Assembly (NCBI RefSeq): GCF_012927445.1
Contig: NZ_JABBPD010000006.1
Coordinates: 46,673-110,672, forward strand
Origin: Rhodoferax sp.
Lineage (GTDB): Bacteria; Pseudomonadota; Gammaproteobacteria; Burkholderiales; Burkholderiaceae_C
DNA: 64,000 nt
Reading direction: 5' to 3'
Part shown: positions 1 through 8,452 of the stretch, piece by piece
Numbering within the stretch: position 1 is the first letter of the stretch
Layout of the letters: every line of letters starts with the position of its first letter
Made by a program: the position numbers and the translations under genes
The notes under the pieces: generated by a model
Databases searched by the model: none
Seen by the model: only the letters and a program-made list of their open reading frames with translations
What the model was told of the DNA's origin: nothing

Positions 1-1
1 G

Positions 2-718
2 CGGGCGCGCCAGCAGCACAAGTTGGAAAAGTACGCCGATGTCGTGCAGTGGGTCAGCGCCTTGCCCGACACCCTGCAAGGCGTGGTGGTGGGCAATGAG
101 GTGCTGGATGCCATGCCGGTGAAACTGCTGGCCCGGGTGAACGGCGTCTGGTACGAGCGCGGTGTGGTCGTCGGTCTGCCCGTGTTTGCCTGGCAAGACC
201 GACCCACCGAGCTGCGCCCCCCGCTGGAGATTGAAGGCGCGCACGATTACCTGACCGAAATCCATCCGCAAGCCGAATCCTTTATCCGCACGTTGGCCGA
301 CAAGCTCACCGTGGGCGCGGCGTTCCTGATTGACTATGGCTTTCCGGAGCACGAGTACTACCACCCGCAGCGCCACATGGGCACGGTGATGTGTCACCTG
401 CGGCACCGTTCTGACCCCGATCCTTTGAGCGATGTGGGGCTGAAAGACATCACCGCCCACGTCAATTTCACCGGCATTGCGCTGGCGGCGCAGGAGGCTG
501 GTTTGAATGTGCTGGGTTATTGCACGCAGGCGCGGTTTTTGATCAATTGCGGCATCGGGCCCCGGCTGGACGCCGCTCCGCTGGCGGCGCGGGTGATGGC
601 GCAACGGCTGATCATGGAGCATGAGATGGGCGAGTTGTTCAAGGTCATCGGCCTGTACAAAGGCGAACCGTGGCCGGCCATCGGGTTCTCGCACGGCGAC
701 CGCACTCACACGCTCTAA
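2..718 (+). CDS. SAM-dependent methyltransferase, NDUFAF7/MidA family (5' end outside window)
   Basis: The reading frame is open from base 2, so the N-terminus lies outside the window and no start can be assigned. The visible 238 residues include VVVGNEVLDAMPVKLL, a hallmark of the NDUFAF7/MidA (former DUF185) family, and FLIDYGFPEHEYYHPQR followed by GTVMCHLRHR. Members are class I Rossmann methyltransferases; the mitochondrial one methylates an arginine of a complex I subunit, while bacterial substrates are not established. The missing part should hold the first SAM-binding motif. A DUF2905 gene follows after 20 bp, a plausible co-transcribed neighbour. Confidence 0.85.
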   Translation, partial: RARQQHKLEKYADVVQWVSALPDTLQGVVVGNEVLDAMPVKLLARVNGVWYERGVVVGLPVFAWQDRPTELRPPLEIEGAHDYLTEIHPQAESFIRTLADKLTVGAAFLIDYGFPEHEYYHPQRHMGTVMCHLRHRSDPDPLSDVGLKDITAHVNFTGIALAAQEAGLNVLGYCTQARFLINCGIGPRLDAAPLAARVMAQRLIMEHEMGELFKVIGLYKGEPWPAIGFSHGDRTHTL

Positions 719-738
719 CTCCGGAATCGCAGGCCGCC

Positions 739-933
739 ATGTTCCGCTGGTTTATCGTTATCTTTTTCGCCCTGATGCTGATCAGCGCGCTCACGCCCTG
801 GCTGCATAAACTGGGGTTTGGCAAATTGCCGGGTGACTTTTCGTTTCGGCTGTTGGGGCGCGAATGGAACATTCCGCTGGCCTCTACCCTGGTGCTCAGC
901 TTGCTGGCCAGTCTGGTTTCCAAGCTGATCTAG
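739..933 (+). CDS. DUF2905 family small membrane protein
   Basis: A 64-residue protein starting MFRWFIVIFFALML. It has a hydrophobic N-terminal helix (about residues 3-20), the motif GKLPGDFSF (about 28-36) and a second hydrophobic helix near the C-terminus (about 45-62). This layout and the LPGD(F/I) motif match DUF2905, a two-helix inner-membrane family of unknown function. I chose the ATG at 739 because longer in-frame starts lie inside the upstream methyltransferase gene and the family is normally this short. Confidence 0.85.
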   Translation: MFRWFIVIFFALMLISALTPWLHKLGFGKLPGDFSFRLLGREWNIPLASTLVLSLLASLVSKLI

Positions 934-1263
934 GCTGGTACAAGGGGACTACTTTGTTGGTCCAAGTAGCGCGGCAGTCACTGATGGCGCGGCTTTGGGA
1001 GGCGTTGGTCTGCCCGTCAAGTTTGCTTCTTCAGGGGCAGCGGTGCGGTGCACCCTCGTATTTACCCATATAGGAAAGAAGCAAGAAGCTAGGTAGACTC
1101 GTCGAAATAGCTTGCTTATCTCGGATGCGGCCTGTTCCCGGCAACGGATCAGGCTGTTTTTCTGATCCAGCGCCGAGTGGTGAACGTTTGGCGCCAGGCC
1201 TCAGAGACTGAGGAGGCGGGTGATGCCCAGTTCATATTTTTTCAAAAAAGAAGGAGAGCAACC
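934..1263 (+). other. Intergenic region with a 7-bp inverted repeat
   Basis: No convincing gene lies in these 330 bp. At 1146-1168 there is a perfect inverted repeat, ggatcag and ctgatcc, around a T-rich 9-base loop. It sits about 95 bp before the universal stress protein and could be a terminator-like or leader hairpin. An AAGAAGGAGAG Shine-Dalgarno stretch ends just before the ATG at 1264. Confidence 0.5.
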
Positions 1264-1656
1264 ATGACCATACTCGTAGCTTATGTGCCACGTCCAGAAG
1301 GACAAGCCGCTTTGGACAAAGGTATCGAAATTGCAAAACGCCGTAATGAACCGTTGGTGGTGGTCAATGCCAGTCCTGGCGGCAGGCAAGAAGATTTATC
1401 AAAAGCAGATGTGCAAGATGTCGAGCGCGTCGAGAAATTACTGGCGGAGTCCGGTCTCGACGCAACATTCAAGCAGTTTGTTCGAGGCAACAGTGCGGTC
1501 GCCGAAATTGAAGCGCTGGTCGACTCTCTGCAGGTCTCCGTGCTGGTGATTGGCTTGCGAAAACGCACCGCTGTGGGCAAACTCATTATGGGCAGTGTCG
1601 CCCAGGAAGTTCTGCTCTCTGTTTCATGCCCGGTCTTGGCCGTGAAAGCCAGCTAA
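1264..1656 (+). CDS. Universal stress protein (UspA family)
   Basis: A 130-residue single-domain Usp protein. It opens with MTILVAYVPRPEGQAAL (first beta strand of the HUP-like fold) and ends with GLRKRTAVGKLIMGSVAQEV followed by SCPVLAVK. That C-terminal stretch is the family ATP-binding signature (G-x2-G-x9-G-S/T-like, here GLR...VGKLIMGS), somewhat degenerate because a lysine/arginine pair replaces the usual small residues. The start is fixed by a strong AAGGAGAG ribosome-binding site. It stands alone, with noncoding sequence on both sides. Confidence 0.88.
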   Translation: MTILVAYVPRPEGQAALDKGIEIAKRRNEPLVVVNASPGGRQEDLSKADVQDVERVEKLLAESGLDATFKQFVRGNSAVAEIEALVDSLQVSVLVIGLRKRTAVGKLIMGSVAQEVLLSVSCPVLAVKAS

Positions 1657-1847
1657 TTTCCAACTCAAGGAAACGAACGGGCGGTGTCAATCAAGTCCAC
1701 TTTTGCCGGCATGAAGAAACAGCGCCCGAAGTGGACCTGCTCAACGAGGGTTGGCAGGCACTCCACAGGATTTTTGGCTAGAATTTTCGGTTTGTGCCTG
1801 GCAAGTCGCAGATTGCCCATCACGCATTCAACTCAAAGCAGTACGTC

Positions 1848-2567
1848 ATGTCATTGAATAAATCGTTCGGATATATCCCGGAAGTTTTCAAAAAACTCTG
1901 GTTCCTTGACCCGGACGCGGACACGCTCTACATCAACGATATTGCAGTTCGAATTCGTGCCGGCCTGTTGTTGATCATTCCCTTGTACATGGGGTTGACG
2001 CTGTACGAGGCCGTGTATGGCTCTCATTGGATCGTCACTGGCAATGCGATCAGGGATACCTTCACTACGGATTTTGACGACCACATTCTTTACAGCGTCG
2101 AGGCGATTCGACGCACGTTGGACTATTCAACGCAGACCATGGTGCTTTGGTTTGCACTGTTTGAGATGTTGTCGGGAATGTTTGTCTTCACCTCCCGGTT
2201 TTCCCCCACCGTGCTGATCAGCAGCTTTCTTGCCAAAGGCCATGCGCCCGTCTGGAAGCCCCTGACACCCAAACGCTTTGCGTGGTCCATCGGTGCCAGT
2301 TTTATATCGGTTTGCCTGATCTTCTTTAATCCGGACGTATTTGCCGGCTGGGTTAACTGGGTGCTGGCGCATGACGTGCTGCCGACCACCCGAAACTACC
2401 TGCCCAAATGGATTCCGCTGGTCCTCGTGTGGGTGTGCCTCGGGTTCATGTGGATGGAAACGGTACTGGGGTTTTGCGTCGGCTGCAAAGTTCATTCCCT
2501 GCTGGTCAAAGTGGGTCTGTTGAAAGAGGAATGTGAAGCCTGCAACAACCTGAGCTGGAATTCCTAG
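1848..2567 (+). CDS. DUF4395-like integral membrane protein
   Basis: A 239-residue protein with at least four hydrophobic segments (about 33-52, 95-125, 150-170, 195-220) and a C-terminal cysteine cluster: GFCVGCK, then EECEACN. The FCxGC motif after a membrane helix is typical of DUF4395 membrane proteins, whose role is unknown. DUF4395 proteins are usually shorter, so the first half may be an unrelated extension. I chose ATG 1848 (MSLNKSF) because the region upstream looks noncoding. Confidence 0.6.
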   Translation: MSLNKSFGYIPEVFKKLWFLDPDADTLYINDIAVRIRAGLLLIIPLYMGLTLYEAVYGSHWIVTGNAIRDTFTTDFDDHILYSVEAIRRTLDYSTQTMVLWFALFEMLSGMFVFTSRFSPTVLISSFLAKGHAPVWKPLTPKRFAWSIGASFISVCLIFFNPDVFAGWVNWVLAHDVLPTTRNYLPKWIPLVLVWVCLGFMWMETVLGFCVGCKVHSLLVKVGLLKEECEACNNLSWNS

Positions 2568-2670
2568 CCCCGAGTTGCCCGGCTTTCAAGTTGGCGGGAA
2601 CCACATCCTTTTTAGCCTCTGCATCCAGGCGAAGAAGCGTTCAGGTCTTCAGGAAATAAGCAATATTTGG

Positions 2671-4173
2671 GGCGTGGTTCAAACCTGGGTAACACTTTGA
2701 TAGGTTTTCAGATACGCAATTGAGCAGTCTTTCGGCGCCAATGTGGGTCGCCCTGATACTCAGTGTCCCTCGTTCACCACAGAATTCCAGCATGACCACA
2801 TCCTCTTGCCCAGCAGCCAGACTTGAGCCAGCCCAGCGCATGGACCTTGCCATTGAGACCTTGGCCAAGGATGCAAATCTCAGCAAGCTTGCCAGCACCA
2901 ATGATGTCAGCCGCAAGTACCTCTACCAACAAAAGGGTAAAGCCCGTGACGCCCTGCAGGAGGCGTTCGCGCCAAGCAGCGCTGGCGAAGAGGTCCTGTT
3001 CTCAATTCCGGTGACCAGTGCCTGGCTCGATCAGTTCGTCGTCTCCCTTACCCTGACTTGCCATAGCTCTTACCGCGGGGTGGTGCAATTCGTGCACGAC
3101 TTGCTGGGCGTGTCCATCAGTCTTGGCAGTGTACACAATTTGCTCCAACGCGCTGCCAAGCGTGCACTGGAGCTCAACTGTGCTCAGGACCTGTCGGCCA
3201 TTCGGGTGGGCTTGAATGACGAGATATTCCACTGCAACGAGCCGGTGCTGGCCGGCGTCGATGCCCGTTCAACCTATTGTTATTTGCTTGCCGCTGAGCT
3301 GCACCGTGATGGTGACGCCTGGGCCACTCACTTGCTGTGCCTGCGCGACCAGGGCCTTGATCCCGACTTCTTTATCGGGGACCAGGGAACTGGCCTGAGG
3401 GCCGGGCAGGCACAGGTCTGGGACATCAAGACGCTCACGCAGTGGCTCAAGCGCGACGTGCTGGAGCTCGCTGGCCCTGGGTTGGCCACGCGCCTGGAGC
3501 TGTTCGATTTCGTCGTTGCGGAGATCCACGCCCGTGAGTACCTGGAGCCTGAGCGCATCAGGAAGGTGCGCGTCGCACTGCAAAATCAGCGCGATGATCT
3601 GCTCGCGTTCGCCGCAGTTCTGGACGAGCACTTGGATTGCATCGCCCATGCCTACGAGGTAAGCGCCCACCTTGTGCGCCAAGCCTGTTTGTTGCAGCGC
3701 AAGCCCGACACATCCAACGCTTTCTGGCAGGGCTGGAACCGGCTGTGCGCCCAAATGGGCCACAAATGCCACGATGTCTTTGAGGCCGTCATGCCGGCCA
3801 TGGCCCAGACGCCGCGCTGCAGCTCCATGGTTGAAAACCTGAATTCCAGGCTGCGCAACTACTTCACGCTGCGCCGGCAACTCGCCGGCCAGTACCTGGA
3901 ACTGCTGAAGTTCTTCCTCAATCACCGCACGTTCCTGCGCAGCCGTGTGCCTGAGCGGGTTGGCAAAAGTCCCCGCCAGCTCTTGACGGGTGAGGCGCAC
4001 CCGCATTGGCTGACGATGCTGGGTTTTGGCCCGCTGCAGCCGCAGCAAGGCTGACCCGGCGCAGGTCAACAGGCCTGCCGCCACTCCATCGTACCGAACG
4101 ATAAATCTCGAAATCCTGCGGGAGATACGGTCACGTCTGTGTTACCCGAAAACGGCCATTTTTGAACCACGCC
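2671..4173 (+). mobile_element. Complete insertion sequence, about 1.5 kb, with imperfect inverted repeats
   Basis: The left end at 2671 begins ggcgtggttcaaa and continues to cctgggtaacac. The right end contains gtgttaccc (4139-4147) and ends tttgaaccacgcc at 4173. These are inverted copies of each other (a 13-bp terminal block and a 9-bp inner block), separated by a few extra bases on the right. One transposase-like gene fills the interior. No clear target duplication is visible beyond a possible 2-bp gg. The right end lies only 22 bp past the stop of the convergent LysR gene. Confidence 0.75.
2792..4054 (+). CDS. Putative transposase of the 2671-4173 insertion sequence
   Basis: About 420 residues from ATG 2792 (MTTSSCPAARLEP); a longer TTG start at 2720 is possible. 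The N-terminal part looks like an HTH region (LSKLASTNDVSRKYLYQQ). The centre has GLNDEIFHCNEPVLAGVDA and GDQGTGLRAGQ, candidate catalytic acidic positions. The C-terminal part has SMVENLNSRLRNYFTLRR, whose MVENLNSRLR resembles the last acidic motif of several IS transposases. It fits ISNCY-like transposases I know from betaproteobacteria, but I cannot fix the family. It appears uninterrupted and is flanked by matching inverted repeats. Confidence 0.65.
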   Translation: MTTSSCPAARLEPAQRMDLAIETLAKDANLSKLASTNDVSRKYLYQQKGKARDALQEAFAPSSAGEEVLFSIPVTSAWLDQFVVSLTLTCHSSYRGVVQFVHDLLGVSISLGSVHNLLQRAAKRALELNCAQDLSAIRVGLNDEIFHCNEPVLAGVDARSTYCYLLAAELHRDGDAWATHLLCLRDQGLDPDFFIGDQGTGLRAGQAQVWDIKTLTQWLKRDVLELAGPGLATRLELFDFVVAEIHAREYLEPERIRKVRVALQNQRDDLLAFAAVLDEHLDCIAHAYEVSAHLVRQACLLQRKPDTSNAFWQGWNRLCAQMGHKCHDVFEAVMPAMAQTPRCSSMVENLNSRLRNYFTLRRQLAGQYLELLKFFLNHRTFLRSRVPERVGKSPRQLLTGEAHPHWLTMLGFGPLQPQQG

Positions 4174-4195
4174 GGAACAAGCATCCACCCTGGCT

Positions 4196-5101
4196 TCACG
4201 CTGGGCCGCAATGTGCGGCGAAGCGCTCCAGGTTGGCCGAGAACTGTTTCTGGCGATGCCGAATCAGGTAAAAACGGCGTGTAAGTCGTGGCAGGGTGGT
4301 GTTCAAGACCACCAGGCGGCCTAGCGTTAGTAGGTCTTGCACTGCACACAAGGACAGGCAGGCCAAGCCCAGACCTTCTGCCGCCGCTTGCTTGATGGCC
4401 TCGGTGCTGCCCAGTTGCATCTCACCGTTGAGGTGGTTCAAGTGGGGTAGAAGCGCATGCTCCACCGCCTCGCGTGTACCGGAGCCAGGCTCACGCAATA
4501 ACCATCTCGCTTGACGCAAGGACTTTACCGTCACGCGGTTATGAGCCACCTCGTCTCGCAGTGGGTGCCCAGAGGCGCAGACGATCACCAACTTGTCTTC
4601 CCGCCAAGGTAGCACGAGCAGATCGGCCTCGTGGCATGGACCTTCGATCAGACCCATATCGACCTCCAGCCGGGTCACGGACAACGCAACTTCGCGGGTA
4701 TTTCCAATGTGCACGTCGATGCCCACCGTTGGCCAAGCGCGCTGGTAACTCGCCACCAGCGCAGGCAAGAGGTAATTGCCGATAGTGGTGCTTGCGCCGA
4801 CGCGCAATCGGGTTGCCAGCACGCCTTTACCGCCTGCTGCGCCAATACCGAACTGCCCTTCAATCTCCTGCGTCGCGTCTAGCAGCGCCCGAGCCTGCGG
4901 CAACAATGCACGTCCATTGTCATTCAGCAGCAGACGCTTGCCAATTCGGTCGAAAAGCTGTGTCCCGAGCAGGCTTTCCAGTTCGTTCAGGGCGCAGCTG
5001 GTGGCCGATTGCGACAGCGCGACACGCAGCCCCGCAGCAATGGTACTACCCGTATCGGCAACCGCCGTGAAGATAAAGAGTTGACGCAGCGTCAGTCGCA
5101 T
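4196..5101 (-). CDS. LysR-family regulator, YeiE-like
   Basis: A 301-residue LysR-type regulator: winged HTH at about residues 1-60 (LRQLFIFTAVADTGSTIAAG, then SQSATSCALNELESLLGTQLF), linker helix, and a substrate-binding domain (about 90-295) with LREPGSGTREAVE, a motif common in CysB/CbbR/YeiE-like proteins. It is divergent from a YeiH-family transporter across only 63 bp, the usual arrangement in which the LysR protein controls the transporter and itself. The ligand is not evident; YeiE of enteric bacteria responds to sulfite stress. An insertion sequence ends 22 bp beyond its stop codon without cutting it. Confidence 0.85.
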   Translation of the reverse strand: MRLTLRQLFIFTAVADTGSTIAAGLRVALSQSATSCALNELESLLGTQLFDRIGKRLLLNDNGRALLPQARALLDATQEIEGQFGIGAAGGKGVLATRLRVGASTTIGNYLLPALVASYQRAWPTVGIDVHIGNTREVALSVTRLEVDMGLIEGPCHEADLLVLPWREDKLVIVCASGHPLRDEVAHNRVTVKSLRQARWLLREPGSGTREAVEHALLPHLNHLNGEMQLGSTEAIKQAAAEGLGLACLSLCAVQDLLTLGRLVVLNTTLPRLTRRFYLIRHRQKQFSANLERFAAHCGPA

Positions 5102-5164
5102 AGTTTAAGTTTCCATACCTGTTTTTCAGCTAGTTTATAGCCGAACAATCCGTTTGTTTAATAT
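5102..5164. promoter_or_regulatory. Divergent LysR/yeiH control region
   Basis: This 63-bp AT-rich gap separates two divergent start codons. It contains attagtttatagcc-like AT-rich stretches and ttgtttaatatat close to the yeiH side. A LysR-type T-N11-A operator and overlapping promoters are expected here by analogy; no exact site can be proven from the bases alone. Confidence 0.45.
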
Positions 5165-6367
5165 ATGACGAAACCGCACACTCGCTCCATGTCTTTCGAA
5201 CACGATTTATTGGAGAACCCCTTGTCCGCCTTTGCCCGCCCAACGCCTGCATCCCGCGCTCCTACCGGCTTGCCCGTCAGCCATATCCATCACGACTTGC
5301 GGGCGCACTGGCGCGGGCTGGTGCCCGGCCTGGCTTTGACCGGTGCGATCGCCTGCGCATCCATTCAACTGGGAAAGTTCGGCTGGATGCAATCTAACGG
5401 CATCAGTGCGCTGACCTTGGCTATCGTGCTCGGCATGCTGGTGGGCAACACGGTGTATTTCCGTTTCAGCGCCGTTACCGGTGCGGGCGTGACGTTTTCC
5501 AAGGCGAATCTGTTGCGCCTGGGCATCATCCTGTATGGTTTTCGCCTCACCTTCCAGGACATTGGCAACGTGGGCTGGGCCGGCGTTGCGATCGACGCCG
5601 CCGTGCTGAGCAGTACCTTCGGGCTGGCATGCTTTCTGGGCACAAAGGTGTTCGGGCTTGACCGCAAGACCGCCATGTTGATTGGTGCGGGTAGCTCGAT
5701 CTGCGGTGCCGCCGCAGTGATGGCCGCCGAGCCCGTGGTGCGCGGCCGCGCCGAGCAGGTCATGGTGGCGGTGGCTACCGTGGTCGTATTCGGCACCCTG
5801 GCAATCTTTCTCTACCCCGCGCTGTACCACTTGAACGCGCAGTACGACCTTGTCAGCATGTCGCCGACAGCCTATGGCGTGTTCGCGGGTTCGACCATCC
5901 ACGAGGTTGCCCAAGTCGTGGCAGCGGGGCACGCGATCAGCGAACAGGCGGCCAACACGGCCGTGATTGCGAAGATGGTGCGCGTGATGATGCTGGCCCC
6001 GTTCCTGGTCATCCTGTCGGCCTGGCTGTCGCGCTCTTCATCCCCGCACGAAGCATTGGACGGCTGTGGGGACCATGGCCAGGCCCAGCAATGCGGCGAC
6101 ATCGTCATTCCCTGGTTTGCGCTCGGTTTCGTCGCTGTCGCGGGACTGAACTCGCTGTCCCTGCTGCCCCACGCTGTGGTGAGCCAGATGCTTGACATCG
6201 ACACCGTGCTACTCGCGATGGCCATGGCAGGCTTGGGCTTGAGTACCCATGTTTCCGCCATCCGCAAGGCCGGCATCAAGCCGCTGGCGCTGGCGGCCGT
6301 GCTGTTCGCCTGGCTGATTTGCGGCGGGCTTGCCATCAACGTGGCTGTTACCGCACTGCTGAATTGA
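5165..6367 (+). CDS. yeiH: YeiH/UPF0324 family membrane transporter (putative sulfate exporter family)
   Basis: A 400-residue membrane protein with about ten hydrophobic segments from residue 55 onward. Family landmarks are [56 protein letters not shown] and [19 protein letters not shown], all typical of UPF0324/YeiH. The family is annotated as putative sulfate export but the substrate is weakly established. The start is uncertain: ATG 5165 has no clear ribosome-binding site, while a TTG near 5223 is preceded by TTGGAGAA. It is controlled presumably by the divergent LysR gene. Confidence 0.85.
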   Translation: MTKPHTRSMSFEHDLLENPLSAFARPTPASRAPTGLPVSHIHHDLRAHWRGLVPGLALTGAIACASIQLGKFGWMQSNGISALTLAIVLGMLVGNTVYFRFSAVTGAGVTFSKANLLRLGIILYGFRLTFQDIGNVGWAGVAIDAAVLSSTFGLACFLGTKVFGLDRKTAMLIGAGSSICGAAAVMAAEPVVRGRAEQVMVAVATVVVFGTLAIFLYPALYHLNAQYDLVSMSPTAYGVFAGSTIHEVAQVVAAGHAISEQAANTAVIAKMVRVMMLAPFLVILSAWLSRSSSPHEALDGCGDHGQAQQCGDIVIPWFALGFVAVAGLNSLSLLPHAVVSQMLDIDTVLLAMAMAGLGLSTHVSAIRKAGIKPLALAAVLFAWLICGGLAINVAVTALLN

Positions 6368-6455
6368 TTTCTTCTTATGGAATAAATGTGCCCTCATAAA
6401 CGTCTGCAGCTTGAACAGCCCCCCAAACTTGTGGTGGTCTAATTTAAAAAGACAC

Positions 6456-6836
6456 GTAACTACTCACCCCCTGAAGCGATAAGCGACAATTCTCGGCAAT
6501 GCAAGAATTACCCGATCTGAGTTAACTCAGCCACAACGAGAAAGACAACCTGATTCGTTTGTTGTGGTCGATTCTTCAGGATCAAGCCAAACAGATCGTG
6601 GCCTTGCAATCGCAGGTTGCAGAGTTGCAATCGAAGCTCAACAAAAACAGTCGTAACTCCAGCAAGCCACCATCAAGCGACGGCTTGAACAAACCCGCAC
6701 CGAAGTCATTGCGGGTTGCAGGGGAGAACCCAACAGGCGGACAAAAAGGTCACCCTGGACGTACCTTGAGCCAAACCATTCAGCCCTGCTTCGGTTAAAT
6801 CGAAGTTGCCTGCCTAAAATTGGCTTGAGTAGTTAC
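6456..6836 (+). mobile_element. Internally deleted IS66-family element (MITE-like, 381 bp)
   Basis: The ends are inverted: gtaactactca at 6456-6466 and tgagtagttac at 6826-6836. Between them is only the first part of an IS66 tnpC gene, then 38 bp of end sequence. A full IS66 element is about 2-3 kb, so most of the transposase and the accessory genes are gone while both ends survive. Such a derivative could still be moved in trans. Confidence 0.75.
6499..6798 (+). pseudogene. IS66 transposase (TnpC) N-terminal fragment
   Basis: Translation from ATG 6499 gives MQELPDLS, an in-frame TAA at codon 9, then LSHNEKDNLIRLLWSILQDQ and KNSRNSSKPPSSDGLNKP. The coiled-coil plus NSRNSSKPPSSDG block is diagnostic of the IS66 TnpC N-terminus. 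The frame ends at 6798 after about 90 residues, well before the zinc finger and catalytic domain. Two lesions, a nonsense codon and a large deletion, make it nonfunctional. Confidence 0.85.
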
Positions 6837-6910
6837 AAAACCCGTTACAAATTCCCAGGGCTTGAAACCTGCTGGACTGGCCTTAATCTGATGTTTTGAA
6901 AGGTGTTCCC

Positions 6911-7348
6911 ATGACTGATTCGCTGCACATTGTTTGTCCCCACTGCCATACCACCAACCGGGTGCGCAGCGAGAATCTGACCCAGGCGCCCGATTGCGGC
7001 AGTTGCCACAAGCCGCTGTTCATGGCGCATTCGCTGGCCCTGGATGAAAGTAATTTTGACCGCCACATCAGCCGCAGCCAGATTCCGCTGCTGGTGGATT
7101 TCTGGGCGCCGTGGTGCGGCCCCTGTCGCCAGATGGCCCCGGCGTTCGAGCAGGCGGCGGCGCAGCTGGAGCCGAAGATGCGGCTGGTCAAGGTCGATAC
7201 CGAAGCGGCCCAGAATTTGGGTGCTCGCTTCAATATCCGCAGCATTCCGACGCTGGCGCTGTTTGCCAATGGGCGCGAAGTGGCGCGCCAGGCCGGTGCC
7301 ATGGGTGCGGCCGATATCGTGCGCTGGGCGCTGGCGCAACGTCTTTGA
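6911..7348 (+). CDS. trxC: Thioredoxin 2 (TrxC)
   Basis: A 145-residue protein with an N-terminal zinc ribbon (CPHC near residue 9 and CGSC near residue 35) followed by a thioredoxin fold with the active site WAPWCGPC at about 69-76 and the cis-proline loop IRSIPTLALF. The zinc ribbon plus WCGPC distinguishes TrxC from TrxA. It reduces disulfides in the cytoplasm and is often induced by oxidative stress. Start at ATG 6911 preserves the usual length. Confidence 0.93.
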   Translation: MTDSLHIVCPHCHTTNRVRSENLTQAPDCGSCHKPLFMAHSLALDESNFDRHISRSQIPLLVDFWAPWCGPCRQMAPAFEQAAAQLEPKMRLVKVDTEAAQNLGARFNIRSIPTLALFANGREVARQAGAMGAADIVRWALAQRL

Positions 7349-7440
7349 TTTGGGCGCCAACAGGCGTGCCACCAAGCCCCCGGTTGTAACGCCACCGTAA
7401 CCGGGCGGGCGGGGTTCCCCCTTTCTGATGAAATACGGAC

Positions 7441-8433
7441 ATGAACCCACAATTTTTAGCGACTGAATTCAAGCTGTCTCCAGGGGCCGCGCCCGTGGCC
7501 TGTGTCGACATTGGGGGCACCAAGGTGGCCGTCAGCATTGCCGATGCGCAAGGGGTGCGCGGCCGGGTCGCCGAGCCGACCGCCAAGGAGGGGCCGCACG
7601 ATGCGTTGGCCCAGCAAATCATCCGCCTGCTGGGTGAGAGTTGTCAGGCCGCTGGTGTGGCGACCGACGCGTTGGCGGCGGTGGGGGTGGCCTCTTGCGG
7701 GCCGTTTGTGTTGAATGCGGGCCTGGTGGAATTGGCCGCTCCCAACATCTGCGGTGGCCTGGCCGGCAAGGCGCGTGGTCTGCCGAACGACTGGACCACC
7801 GCGCTGCTGGAGGCGCCGCTGCGGCAACGCTTCCCCAATGTGCGGGTGGAAAACGACGGTATCGGTGCGCTGGAGGCAGAGCGGCGCTGGGGCGCGCTGC
7901 AGACCAAGGGCCAACCGATGGCCAACTGCGCCTACGTCACCTGGAGCACCGGCATTGGCGTTGGCCTGTGTGTGGACGGCCATGTGCTGCGCGGCAAGAA
8001 CGGCAATGCCGGCCACGCCGGCCACCTCTTTGTCAGTGACAACGACGATGCCCTGTGTGGCTGCGGCAATGTCGGCGACGTCGAAGCGCTGGTGGCGGGC
8101 AACGCCATCCCGCGCCGCTTTGCGCACCTGGGTTATCCCGATGCAGCTACACTTTTTATAGCTGCTTACGCAGGTAATACGGGGGCTGCGGCCATTATTG
8201 ATGAAATGTGCCGGATCATGGGCCGCACGCTGTACAACCTGATCGTGACGCTGGATTTGCAGCGCATCAGCATTGGGGGCAGTGTGTTTTGGCATCACCG
8301 TGCCTTGCTCCTGCCGAAGTTGCAATCCTACGTGCATGGCAAATTGCCGGCCTTGACCGACGGCTGCGAACTGCTGCCCGCCGGCCTGGGTGAACGCGTC
8401 GGGGATTTCGGCGCGCTGGCGCTGGTGGCGTAA
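7441..8433 (+). CDS. ROK-family sugar kinase
   Basis: A 330-residue ROK protein. CVDIGGTKVAVSIADAQG (about 21-38) is the phosphate-1 motif. VENDGIGALEAE (about 138-149) holds the catalytic aspartate region. NAGHAGHLF and CGCGNVGDVEALVAG form the ROK signature with its zinc-binding cysteines, and ISIGGSVFW is the adenosine motif. Such proteins phosphorylate glucose, N-acetylglucosamine or N-acetylmannosamine; the exact sugar cannot be read off. A short repeat is inserted in frame near 8146-8195, encoding ATLFIAAYAGNTGAAA. It seems to lie in a tolerant loop just before the conserved EMCRIMGRTLYNL helix. Confidence 0.85.
   Translation: MNPQFLATEFKLSPGAAPVACVDIGGTKVAVSIADAQGVRGRVAEPTAKEGPHDALAQQIIRLLGESCQAAGVATDALAAVGVASCGPFVLNAGLVELAAPNICGGLAGKARGLPNDWTTALLEAPLRQRFPNVRVENDGIGALEAERRWGALQTKGQPMANCAYVTWSTGIGVGLCVDGHVLRGKNGNAGHAGHLFVSDNDDALCGCGNVGDVEALVAGNAIPRRFAHLGYPDAATLFIAAYAGNTGAAAIIDEMCRIMGRTLYNLIVTLDLQRISIGGSVFWHHRALLLPKLQSYVHGKLPALTDGCELLPAGLGERVGDFGALALVA
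8146..8195 (+). repeat. In-frame dispersed repeat, copy 1 (ROK gene)
   Basis: This block has the form GCTAC...TATAGCTGCTTACGCAGG, then TAATACGGGGGCTGCGGCC. It matches blocks in glmU (20068-20118) and twice in cca (13722-13770 and 14617-14670), with the core ATAGCT...GCA...ACGGGGGC...GCC kept. The reading frame of the host gene continues through it. Confidence 0.7.
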
Positions 8434-8452
8434 GGCGGCGCCTAAGCTGCGT

